Part shown: positions 21,940-33,700 of the stretch, piece after piece | Layout: each line of letters begins with the position of its first letter | How positions within the stretch are numbered: the stretch's first letter is position 1 | Assembly: GCA_004794785.1 (NCBI GenBank) | Contig: SJOL01008845.1 | Span: forward strand, 165,744 to 229,743 | Reading direction: 5' to 3' | From: Opisthorchis felineus | Lineage: Eukaryota > Platyhelminthes > Trematoda > Opisthorchiida > Opisthorchiidae | Length of the DNA stretch: 64,000 nt | The notes under the pieces: generated by a model | The model's input: only the letters and a program-made list of their open reading frames with translations | Told to the model about the DNA's origin: nothing | The model's database searches: none | Position numbers and translations under genes: made by a program

Positions 21940-24907
21940 ATGAAAGTATGCTTTCAAGAAGAGCGGAAAATGGCTTTGTCCAACAAGTCCTCACATTGGT
22001 AACAGCAGACTGCTTTCCAAGAGAGTTATTTCCAATAATACAGCAGCCCAGTGCCCCAGGTTGAAACGTATTTTTTTGTGCAAGTACCATCCTATGCCCA
22101 AAGCCACTGCTTTGGCTGTTCAGGTAGGGTGAACTAACTGGCTTGCACTCGTAAACCATTTGTCTATTTGCTTCTGTCGGCGTAACTTTCACCGCAGCAG
22201 TTTTTGTACCCCGAACTCCTCTATGTAAAACGAGCAAGTACGTTCACCTAAGTGTTCTTAAAGTGGGTGTTTTCATATCGCACTGTTCACATGACTCTCC
22301 CCACAGCCTCGGACACTTGCAATAAGAAACAGATATACAAGTTTGAAAAGCGAAAATGTGCTCTGTATTGGTATTCAAAATTTTGAAGAATAGCCTTCTA
22401 GCTCACAAAAATCCTTACGAGGACTCCTATCCCTTTCGGGGAGAAGTGATCGGTATACTGAGTACTACCACATTCAAAAATGCGGCGCACCTATCAGTAG
22501 CTACAGAACTTAATTCTTTCCAGCAGACGTTTGATTCGATTGAGCAGGTAAACACACAATCACAACGTAGGTTGACATTGGCATGACCCCCATTTCGGTC
22601 CTCCGTTAGCTTGTTCCCAACGTCAAATTGCTGGAAGTTACTCACCATGCAGATGATTTCCATGGTTTCCACTTGCACTCAGCTATCTGGATGGAATCCT
22701 GTTGTACTCAGTAAACCCTACCCTCTAAGAGGTTTGATCATTCTATTTCGGGGTGGGGGGAATAAAATTGGGTGAAATCGACCCAAATTGAAGCAACTGC
22801 CTGTCACTCAGCCTGAGCCATGAGGATTCAAGATCAAATTCGTTAGCGCACGCTCGCTATGTAAGTGCTGCTTCTGTTGGTAAGGACAGGTATTTTGCAT
22901 TACTGAGAGGTAACTCTGAATAAAATGAATCCAATCCGATAGGGGTTCCGTGTGCTTGAAGGCCACTTTTCGGAGTCATCTCGGTTGTTGTAATTTGTGC
23001 TAAAAAACATATTTTTGAGCAAGGACATGCAAATACCAGAAGCTTTTCCTACTGCGTCCGAACCACGTTGCTGAGACATCCGGGTGTACAGGATGTGACG
23101 TTTTGTGAACAGGTGGATCTGAACATACGCAGAAGGTAGGCTTGTGGACGGAACTTGAACTTGTTCGAGCGGACAAAAGTACTTCCTAAATGGGCCGAGC
23201 AAAACGATAAGACAGCAGTACAAAAAATGATGAGCAACCTCGGAAAATTACAAAAAAACTTACCTGTAAAACTCTGAGGACAAGTACAATGGTGTTGTTT
23301 GTTGGTAGGAAAATTTAGTTTTCTCATCCTTGAGAAGGTTGTTCGAACGCGGGCAGTCCAAATTGCGATGGAGAAAATGAGGTAGTCCAATCAGGAAATA
23401 CGCATCCACAGTTGATAGAATACCAAGGTCCATCTTAGAAGTTGCGTCATGGAAACTTCATTTTTTCACCCTAGAAGTACTAAGTTGCAGATTTATTCGA
23501 AAGCATCGGGTGAGTGCATTAGAAAAAAAGGAGAAATAGTGGAACAAAACCACTGAAGTATTAAAAACATGTGACTAGGTTGATGTTTCGATGATCATTC
23601 GTACAACGCATGAAAAGGGATGGAGATATAACTGCTCCTTGAAGAAAACCAGTTGTTACAGGAAAGAGGCAAAGATCACTGCCGTCCAACCCTCGTGTAG
23701 TGGAACCGAAAGGAAAACTAATCAGTAAGCCAACCAAATGCAGTAGGAGAGAGCCTAGAGAAATAAAGTTAATGTAAGAGATGTCTCTTCATATTTGGAA
23801 ATACCGAAGACAACTCGAGAAATATACATTCATCTATCGATTTGTCTGGAGATTAATCAATTGAGTGAATGAGGAATCGGACAGCGTCAGTCTTAACGTG
23901 ATTTCTGTTTTCGGCAAAAATCAGAAGTGGTCGTCGTTCTCTCGATAATTTTCAATAAAGTTGGAGAAAAAGCAATCGGGTGGCACTTTACGGTCTCTCT
24001 CGGAATAAGCACAATGCGAACGACCCTTTAAAGTCCAAATATAGAGAAACTGGATCTGGCATTGTTAGATGAAGTAAAGGGTAGATATCTCTTTGAAGCA
24101 ACCTGTGGTGTCAGCCCCCTCGACCATCGAGTACGATTCGCGACGCGACACAAATTGACTAATCCAGATTTGAGCGAAAAGATCAATGCCCGGAACAATC
24201 CTGTAAGCACAATTAGTCCTGTAGAAGAGAAGTTTTGGTTCATAATATGATATGACGACTTAACACTAGACGTTAGATGGCCAGTTTTCAGAATGGGGGG
24301 CGTGTGAGTCAGTTGTACTAACTTTCCTGTATTCGGAATAATACGGTATGTGGATGCATGTCGCCGGAACACCTGAGTACACTCAACTGCCCGGTTTACA
24401 CAGTCCTTGGGGGCGTATAGCGAATTTCGCTTTTTGCTAAACCACTAGGAGGTTTTTACCTCGCGGTAGTTCAACTAGCATATGTCCGCAAAATGCTTCT
24501 CGGAACTTTTCACAGCATTTTTGATGTCCTTTGGGTGTCAATAAGTCTACAAAATTACAACGGTGTTGTTAAAAATATTACTGCGTGTAACATGGTTGAG
24601 TGCCAGGTGGAGTAAAGTTTACCTCTCTGGATAGGATAACCATTTGCGTCAGTGAATCGACACGATGGCACAGAGTAAAAATCATGGTGTGATTGCCGAC
24701 AACAGATTTCGTTCACTTCATGATGTCCGTATTTTGAGACGTGCATTGGGGCCCAGAAATTCATTGGAGTATTGATGGCTGCGATTATTTAGTTTAATGA
24801 AGCACTGCACTTCACGTGAAGTTTTATGGTCAGAAACATGCAGTGAGCCCTAGTAGATGTGCCTTTTGGATCAACCAGCCACAGGACGTCCTCCTACTTA
24901 GTGAACA

Positions 24908-25025
24908 CTACTCACAAGGTTGCTGCAAACTCTTCGACAGACCAGGACTGATTTCGATCTTCTTGGGGCTCAGCAGGTGGAGTCAGTCCCCGAGTTTCCC
25001 TTAACTTTATGGGCCACTTGAACCT
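24908..25025 (-). repeat. Hammerhead-bearing repeat, copy 1 (single arm)
   Basis: Starts CTACTCACAAGGTTGCTG on the + strand. Read on the minus strand it has CAC-CTGCTGA (core position A6 changed to C), a GCCCCAAGAAG stem II start, GAAA, then CAGTC as the degenerated cleavage region. The long outer stem I is still present: GGAAACTC pairs with GAGTTTGC, and CATAAAGTT with AACCTTGTG. Decayed and probably inactive. It is the only copy outside the cluster at 52.9-63.6 kb. Confidence 0.8.
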
Positions 25026-28000
25026 ACCTACGTAAGATTACTTTGAATGGTGATACGGCTTTATCTGAGGCTACTGCACGTAGTGAGTTCAACTCTATCG
25101 GAGAAAGAAATCGATGGGGAGTCCTAGCGAATATGACTTGAATTATAGGCAGCCTTTGGTGTCTCGCATTACATTCTGATGAGTCTGTGCCCAACGACGA
25201 GGTAAGTTACATAGAATTCACTGGGGGTCTAAACCGCTTCCTAGGGGTGGATTTCGAATTCGGCCAAACAAGAGTGTGCAACAAAAGTGTTTTATGTTCT
25301 CCATTCGCCTGTCCCATGACTCTTTTGACTTATTTCCAAGGGCTAAATCCACTCAGTGAGGCAACTGCTGACAGACGGTTGATTGTCTTTCTGCCACCGT
25401 CCTCCACGACGAAAATACATAGCTTTATTTCCGCTAAATTAGAACAACGTTTTTCATGCCTTTTCATTCATACTAATTGGTTTCTACCTCAGCTGCTCAG
25501 AGGAATACTGGAAATGTACGGCTCAGAGCTTATGTCCCCACCCCACCCCCCAAAAAAAAATTTACCAAGATGCCTGTCCTGAAGGTGCACGCTCTTCAAA
25601 GAGAGGTGACTGTACTTCTTTTAGAATGCACTCATGCCAACACCGTACTGTGTAAAACCAGTCTTGCCACTCCAAAAGGTCAGCATCACCGTGAACAGGA
25701 GATCCGCTTTCTTATAAGTTCCACCACTTGAACACTCGTCGGCCAAAGCCTGTGCGTGATCCAGTTGTGAAGCCCTTTTAGTGTTCCCAGCCTCACTGTC
25801 AACTTCTCCAGTCAATATTGCGCGTCTGGTGTATCCTTCCGGTACAACATTCACAATGAGACGTTTTCTACGCCTGTTTGTGGCCATTTATGGCGACCAA
25901 CATGTACTCATACGACCAGGGATCCACGACATCAGAAACCGTGAATCATCCGAACGCTTTAGGACGGACAGCTCTTGAACGTTATCTAAACCAGCCGACC
26001 AGATGAAGATTGGAGTGGGTCGTGCAATAAAAGACCGTGATTGATGGGAGTTAATGAAACGTGATCGGTCTGTTGGGCCGGGCTCCGCGATAATGGAAGA
26101 GAGACAATGGGATCGCTTCAGCAGAGCCTCGGGAAGACATAACTGACAAGATGTTAACATTTCCTTTACGTTTATCAGTCATCCACGTAAATAATATATT
26201 AAAAGGTCCATCAATGACAACTGTAGTTTGAAAATTATGTGAAGACCTTCAGAGGGAATGAGGTGTAGTCGGGGCCCAATGCCAAGTTAGACGTGTGGGA
26301 GAAGGAGGCGATCCAGAGCAAATAGGCCAATGACTGTCCGAATCGGTGCGAAGACTGCCAGCCAATCATCTCACTATCTCAGTGTACAACTGAACGTCAA
26401 CACAAGCCAAGGTCATCCAATCAGAAAACCTCATCTGTTTTAGTCAGCAACCCAGATAAGAAATTGGGTGCACCGCAAACAAATAACGGCCACCTTACAC
26501 AAGTTACCAATGCACTAGTCAGGGGCCGTACCAATCACAATCACGCGAATTCGAACAACCAACACAGGATTCGGAACGCTGTCCAGGATGCTTGTTTGTA
26601 TGCTAATAAATCAGTGATTTCGCGTCATAAAATGGGTGTCTCCAGGGTCGAACCGAAACCCTTTCTTGACTAATTCCCGGGGTCACAACAATCGAAAAAC
26701 TGATTTTGAAATTTACCTGGAATCGGAAGCCTGGCAAATTTAAACTGACATGACCATCCAGAGCCCATAGATAATAATTTTGTGACAGTCAATGCCATAG
26801 TGAGCGTAGCGGATTCCGAAATCTGGCCAGACTATCACTCGTTTTTTAACATGTGAACACCTCAGAATTGTAATTCGACCCGTACGTAAATCGTCTTAAC
26901 ACTGATGTGAACTCATCAATTGAAGGTTACCGAATAGTCGGAAAATGAATTATGAATGAGAACATTGCTTAATTAATTATTTAATCACTAGCGGAAAGGT
27001 GACAATCTCCCCAATGCTGTTCTATCTTGGACATCCTAAATAATACCTGGTGCTTTTTTTCTAAAGAAGCTGTGGTCCCAGAGTTTGCGAGCAGGTTGAA
27101 GATTTGTCGTTCACCAACAGCGTCCACTCTCCTGGGGTCTATATGGCGACCGATATAGGGCAACTAAACTTTGTTTTACCATGCGTTTACACTAATTTCA
27201 GTGTTTGGCGATCAGTAAACCCAATAATTTGATGTGAACACATTGGCATATGTTGTCTGTTTACCGATGTGGTTAGCCAAGCGTGGGTGCATATGTACAC
27301 AGTCTACAGTGCAAACAGTGGCTGGCCGGGAAAGCGTGGATAACTTGTCGAGCCGAAATCTCCACTCGATTTCTTCTCTACACGCGGCCTCAATTTAAAC
27401 AGTTTCTACTGTACATAGAGCAGGATCATCTAGATCCTTTCAACAGAACTATAATAGTTATCCCAAATGACTGCTGGTGGTGTATCACACAACTGACCAG
27501 TTTTCACGGAGCTTTACTAGCCTCGAAAGTACGTTCCACAGACACACAAGGACTAACTTGTTGTTCACAGTCAGCCACCACAAATACACAACGCATATAC
27601 ATCTGTACGAACACGAAAATTAACAGTGCGAATCTCCTCCTGTTCACAGCATGTTACTTTTCCTGCCTCCATGATCACCTCAGGGGACACGAAAATGAGC
27701 AAAAATGTTTTGTACTTAGGAAAAGACCACAAAGTAGCACAGAAACTGTCTTACCGATCGATTCATATGCATCTCAGAAATCTTGAATGTCCTGTGGATT
27801 TATGACATGCCGTGAACTCTGAAGCAAGTTTCACTTTTACCGAACATCCTCAGTGGCCTCTGCAAACCCGGAGAAGAGTAACTGGACTTTATCAAACGTC
27901 AAAGTCAGTTTAACTCTCCTGACCTTAACGGGCCAACCATCTAGCTATTCACAACTCAGTCGTCAGTCCCTGGCCTCCACTTGCATGGTTGAGATTTTGC

Positions 28001-29535
28001 GAACGGGCAAAGAGCTTCTCCATTTTGGGGTCACTGTTTTCCTCTGGCTATGTCGCTTGTTTTTGGCATCAGGGCAATCAGCGTTTACCAGTAGTTATAA
28101 ACGGTTCTCTTGGTCCCAGATGTTTTTCTCGCCTTCTCTAGAGTTTATGTTCCTGATATTTAGTCCTTTTAAAATATACACTGCGTGGTGAACCTATACA
28201 GTGAGTACCAGCCACCGACTTCCATGTCATTGCAAAGAGATGGGTTTTGTAAAATTGCTAGACTCAAATATGAAACAGAAAATAGTGTAATACGCTACAA
28301 AGATCTACTTGAACGTGGTACCTCGTCCGAGAAAACTCTCAGCAAAAGAAAACCTCATCACATTGGCGAGATTAGCACATAGGCCCTTTTCCAAAGTAAC
28401 TCAACTAGTAGAAATAACGGACGTGAAAACACATTGTTTTCCAAAATAACTGGCATTTTGGAAATAAGTGGTTGTGCTTTTTGTTTGTGATTGTTTGTAT
28501 TCTCGGAGAGGACTGCAATGCAACAGCCGTTGGCCCAGATTCACCAGTCGACTGTCGGATTAGATGAACAACACCTTAAACACTACTAACGCAATATGTT
28601 GTTCCAGTCACATGATGGGAACTGAATGGACTAGATAAAGAGCACAAGGATGTACTTTGAAACGAGTAACAACAACAGCAAAACTTTAGAGTAACAGACG
28701 TGTGATAAAGTAAAGCGGATTCGATTACTCGACATCAACATCCAAACGAGTATAGACACCCAAGTATTTTACTGAGTCCTGTGGCAGTGATCGCTTGTCA
28801 GTTCGTTCTCAAAAAAAAGTGGTTAACAGTTGAGAAAACCGCAAAGCATAAAACACAAAAACGGCAAGTAAGTGGAAGACGCTATCTGAAATTGGATTTT
28901 CGCTGTCTAAGGGTTGATCAGATAACCAGTCAAGAACTGAATAACTGAATTTTGTACAGGAGAGAACGGGCACATAAGTGCTTGACGCTACTCTCACAAG
29001 ATCCAGCTGATTAGAGACGAACTGAGTACACCGACCACGATACATGGTCCACGATACATGTCTCCTCTGTGGACAGACAGAGGAGAATGGTAACATGGAA
29101 ATAATACTCGCTAGAGAAACGAGTTCCAGACCTCGTTTCAGAAGGACTTGCTAAACAATCGATAGTTTTTAAACCTGTTTCTGACCTGACCAGAGAAAAG
29201 TCCTCAAGTAGGTTAGGGGAAACAGCATGAGAGCTGAACAAAATGGTGCACCTTGTTTTGCCAAAACACTCATACTTACCATTAGTAGCCACACATGGTA
29301 AATTTCGGAGGAGACTAGCGAGGGGCGGGTTAAGAAAGATCGCCATGCTTCTCAGTAGAAAATATGAGTAGCATGTTTTGATACGAAAACATAAGATGGA
29401 TATGTAATTGCTGTCGGATGAACCACAGTTGAATTGAGCTCTTTTTGGTTCCCAAACGGCCCTCTATACAATAATGTTATCAAGGTTTTATCGATAACCC
29501 TTTTGTTTACCAATGCAGTAATTTCCACACTCAAA
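25026..29535. other. Stretch without recognised features
   Basis: No gene, RNA or repeat family recognised. A 167-codon frame (27283-27786 +) and a minus-strand pair broken by a single stop (26160 to 25621) match nothing known to me. Confidence 0.5.
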
Positions 29536-29900
29536 TCATGGGAGTCTACTCATTTGCTTGCTGTTGTATAGCAGAATACATAGGGCGAACACCACGTCAG
29601 TTGTGCATGAGAATAAAGAAGCATAACCGATTTTGACTGACTACCGGATCTAGGAGGTCTATCACCAGTGTAGTGGTCGTCTTCTTGGTTGATCCGATTC
29701 ATGTTAGGCCGAATGCTGTACTAATCGCCTACCTACCTATCAAGATCCCCTCGATATCAATGTCTGACCACAGCTGAATTGATTGGGATTAGCTCACGCA
29801 ATCCGTGTCTGTGCCCACAGAAGGCGTTATTAAGCGCATTGAGTCCGCTCAGGTGACCGCTGGCCACTCACGCCGATCGACCGTGATTTAAGCACTTCTC
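29536..29900 (+). mobile_element. Penelope-like element, 3' endonuclease relic
   Basis: At 29565-29633 the frame reads CIAEYIGRTPRQLCMRIKKH, the N-terminal GIY-YIG endonuclease motif of Penelope-like elements (C-x3-YIGRT-xRxL-xxRIxxH). After a stop, another frame gives LTTGSRRSITS (29639 on). A third frame (29764-29850) gives LTTAELIGISSRNPCLC, the usual C-terminal end of fluke PLE proteins. At least two frame changes and stops show it is dead. No RT core is recognised upstream, so it is 5'-truncated. Confidence 0.82.
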
Positions 29901-30384
29901 ACACTTTAACCCGCATGCCTGGTTTTATCACTGATTTGCTTCTGTAGATCACTCGGTTTTAGATTTTCCGTCCCTCAGTCTGTATTGACCAAAAATATGG
30001 ATCGCGAAAACATTACTGTTTTCAACTTGTGTTCTACTACATCTGCTCCTAGTCAACAGAAACACTCTGAGCATCTTCCCTTTGTCTCCTGCACCTGTTC
30101 ACCGACAAACGACAGGACGTGATGAAATAAGGTACTTGAATTTTAGCACATGTCCAAAAAATTCACTTACCTTTGGAAATGAATCATATGATGGGTCACC
30201 ATCCAGCTTGTATGTGTGACGTCAGAGCCTGCCAGCTGGGTAAAAACGGTAGATTTGACATCGGATGCCTGGACATGAATAAAAGTTTAAAAAAGAATTA
30301 ATTATGCCAAGAAGATGCATTATAACGTTTCAACAAAATGACAGTTGATATTAGTGTGTGGAAATTTGGTAATTTTCAGTCGAT
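29901..30384. other. Stretch without recognised features
   Basis: The first part may be 3' untranslated sequence of the PLE relic. Nothing else seen. Confidence 0.45.
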
Positions 30385-30770
30385 ATCAAATCTCCTCACA
30401 CTAACATCAATCTATATGTTGCTCAGAGGAAACACCATTTCAAAAGCCGAGGGAAACTTCCGTCTGAAAAGTCGTCACTCGAGGATCCAGTCTATACATG
30501 ACCACGTGATGTGGGTTCTGTGATTGAAGGATGAGTGGCGCTAAAGAGGAGTGGAGCTAACCACACTTCTGCTCAGCCGCTCGTGGCCGAACGGCTAAGT
30601 GTTCAACCACTGGCTGGAAGGTCTCGCGTTCGAAACTCTCTGAGTTTCATAAGATGCACACGGCGAACGGTTCGCAATAAGGATGAAACAGTTATATACT
30701 ACTTCTCGGTTCTTCACCGTAGATTGGTTTTGCTTACAGGACGATATCTCAATTGAAAATTATCTGGAAC
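30385..30770 (+). repeat. Composite repeat with SINE family 1 core, copy A
   Basis: The tRNA-like block starts at about 30546: CGTGGCCGAACGGCTAAGTG (A-box) near 30582 and GCGTTCGAAACTC (B-box) near 30628. It resembles a tRNA-Ser/Leu pseudogene followed by a 130-bp body ending CTCAATTGAAAAT. Unlike a simple SINE, the 160 bp upstream (from AATCTCCTCAC at about 30389, through CTGAAAAGTCGTCACTCGAG) also match the copy at 36690. The repeated unit is therefore about 380 bp with an internal tRNA-like segment. Confidence 0.75.
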
Positions 30771-33700
30771 TCACTTATTGATGGGACTTTTCGTTTTGCT
30801 CCACTCGATTGTCTGGCTTCGTTAGCCCATTAAATTGGTGTTGCCCTTTTCATGGTCCCTCACAAAAGTGAGCATATCGCATCTAGTCCATGTGTTTCGT
30901 CGTCTTAGCATATTTTGAACTTGAACTTTTGTTTTACTCGATTCACCAATTTATATGTTACCGCCCTTCCGACTTCTTCAAGTACGTTGGACAAAGTCTT
31001 GGATGAATTTCTACTTTAGCTTCAGGTAGTATCTTAGCAGGTAACCTTAATACTGTCAGTCCCAATGTCTTTCTCTTTTTGGGCCTCCTTGGTTTATGGA
31101 CCAAATTGAGCACATATTCATAATCTCTCTAGATCTGTGTCGATCGAAGCTGTGTGCACCTCTCGCTCTCTCTGATCACTGCATTGTCACCTACTTTCTT
31201 TTGCACGATCGTTCGTTCTTGTCCTCTATTCACCGATTGGTCTAAAAAAACCTTACCACTTCAGATTGTTTTGCGCCGCTGAAACCTTCCAAAGTTGTCA
31301 CTTCGCCCTCGACTGAGCCGATGGCCACATTCAAGTTCGAGGTTCGAGAAATCTTAAACTTATATATCGAAGGTTACCGCTTTTAAAACTTATTCCTTCA
31401 AATCGGTCTGGCTACCAGTATTCGTTTCAAACGACTTCGACAGCAGACGTACAGTCGCAGGAGAACTCACTTCAAAGGTATGATGGGAAATAAGGAACTC
31501 ACCCAAACGCCGATCGTGGACTAACTGAAAGATGCGTGCAGCTTTGTTACTGAGGGAAGAGCACCCATTGCCAGCATTCGGATTTCTTCCTCACTTGGTT
31601 GCCTGTTCGTTTCCTCTCCGTTTCAGTAGACAAAGGTGATAGAGTGGTGCTATCTGCTGCCTTCCAGTAACACAGGTGTTTTTCAAGAATCAGCTTTATC
31701 TACATATCTTTCGACGAATAATCTTCGAACTGGACACCCGGCTAAACTCTTAGAATACGCCGGCGAGTTTTGTTTCCTGTTAAGCTGTTTGCTTCTCACC
31801 GAACAGTGGGATATATTTACCTACTCCAATCTCTTGTTCTTCACGAATAAACCAATAACAAACCCCCATCTTAAATACGTAAAAATGCAGTTTTCATGTC
31901 GCTCTACTGTCACTCCTCATATTAACTACCTTTCAGAGCGTCCCTTCTGGCGTACCTTTGCATTCTCTGCATCGACATGCTTCAAATACCCACGCGTGAA
32001 TTTTCTCCATCCTAATTTGGACTGGCGACGTTGAGAGAATCTTCCGAGAGCTGAGAAAACGCTCTTTTTCTCTGAGGAAGTTACGTCAGTTTAATTATCC
32101 CCTCAAAATTGTATAATTTAGTTAATTTATTTAATTAATTAATTTACTTTATTTGTGTACCAAGTCATTTTGTGCTGCTCTCTTGTCACTTTCCATGGCC
32201 GAGTAAGGAAAGACTTTTGACTGCTCGAATGGTGCCTGTCTGTTCACAACTTCACTCATGCATACTAAATAGCACGTCTTACCTTTCTCAACCCCCAAAC
32301 TTCTCATCAGCGAAGGCCTCACTTGGCCTTACTTGAAAAACCGAAAGAAAGTGAACAAGTATGTGTCGAGATAAGTAAATTGGGTGGGCTTATACTGTCA
32401 GTCGGCAGATTTTCCAGTGCGCAGAACTACCCACACAATATGGCGTTACCCTTAAATTACCCTTCTTTCAGGGTCCTCCCTGGGCCAATTTCCCACCAAT
32501 GAGACTCCTTCTCATTTGTGACTAGCACCCCAGTACGACCGAGGGTGCTTGTAATTTTCGAAGCCCTAATGGAGAGGAAATACCATACTAATAGTGGACT
32601 GGGGTTGGGTCCTGCCTAGTGTGTTTATAGGACAGATATCGCCAAAATGACCAAGATGCCGTGGGAAAAATGTGCATGCAGATCCTATGGTGAATAGTGG
32701 AACGACCTTAAATATATATATTGATGAAGTTCACTGATTCGTCTCCGATATCTCTGTGCCCTTATCACAAAAGTGCTCAACGAAGCAGAAAACCTATACA
32801 AAGGCAATCAAGTGGAAATGACTGTCTGAAAACCGATGCTGATGAGCTCAGGATACGTGAGCTGAAAAGGGAATAATTAGAAACTGTACAGGGAATTTGG
32901 AGCATTTAACATTTGAGCATTTCCCACAGCTGCTGGAACAGCCAATCACTGCATTGCGGTGACCAAAACATGCACTCGCGCGCACTCGGGGAACAAAACG
33001 AACGTGCCAATCTCTCTCCGTGTTCACGTGTACGTGTGATCAGGCAAATGGATCGGCTGGTCGCTGACGTGGCTTACTTGGTAGAATGAACACAGGTACC
33101 AGGGTGGCTTGACCGGAGTAAGACCTTCGAATATCTTGAGGCCGGTTGGACATTCGTGTGGCCATTTCGGGATTAATAATAGGCGGAACAATGCGTCATG
33201 TTGCGTGGCCACTACGTCGCCCTATCCATTCGTACAACAATAGAAGAGGAGCAGGTATCTCTGCTGACTTCAACCCACTGACTGAATCAAACCGGTGGGC
33301 CACTGATCAACGTTTGAGCGTTCTCCTGCTCTCCCGTGAGAGTGAATACAACGAAGAACCATTGTGTGGCAGTTCAACACCTCCAGCAGTGGTGTTCGGT
33401 TAATATTAGGCCGGCAAGCGCTGAAACTGTCGGATAACTTCAAGGCGATAGGAAGATCTCACACGTCAATAAATGAATTTTCAACTTCCTCGGTTATTCG
33501 AAAAGTCAAGGAGAGTTCAGAGGGCAGCATACGGAAAAGTGCAAATTAGGGCCACATCTCATCGAATGTCGTCCAAAAAGATTCGAAAGAAAGTGGGTAC
33601 CGTTGCTTTGGTGAAAACAATTACAGTACCTAATAGATGGTGATCCAGTAAAGTTGCTTGCATTCTGTACGTAGCTTTTTGGTGGCATGGATTTGCACGT

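Larger units (their letters stand above)
18452..24907. other. Long stretch without recognised exons
   Basis: Follows the phase-1 donor of exon H, so at least its start is intron. It contains the inverted SINE pair (18645-18930) and a 15-C homopolymer (21925-21939). Open frames of 117-147 codons (20098-20451, 20657-21073 and 21183-21599 on +, 21794-22237 on -) match no family I know and are within chance length. No Ig, SH3 or kinase motif, which can follow GEF2 in Trio, was seen. Confidence 0.55.

Noticed and set aside
21794..22237. 147-codon minus-strand frame with a poly-Gly run
   Set aside because: The Gly run is the translation of a C homopolymer; nothing else supports coding.
25164..25195. 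CTGATGAGTC...GACGAGG, a second hammerhead look-alike
   Set aside because: The obligatory GAAA is GAGG and no stem I partner exists.
25621..26160. Two minus-strand frames in the same phase separated by one stop, about 179 codons together
   Set aside because: A possible decayed exon or transposon piece, but I recognise no domain and cannot show it is more than chance.
27283..27786. 167-codon open frame on the + strand, the longest one without a family match
   Set aside because: In about 64 kb read in six frames, several stop-free runs of 150 codons or more are expected by chance. It starts at a non-ATG codon and shows no motif or repeat I recognise.
32838..32875. CTGATGA followed by a GCTCA/TGAGC hairpin and TGAAAA, resembling a hammerhead core
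   Set aside because: An extra T sits between stem II and GAAA, and neither a stem III nor a cleavage triplet with pairing flanks can be found.
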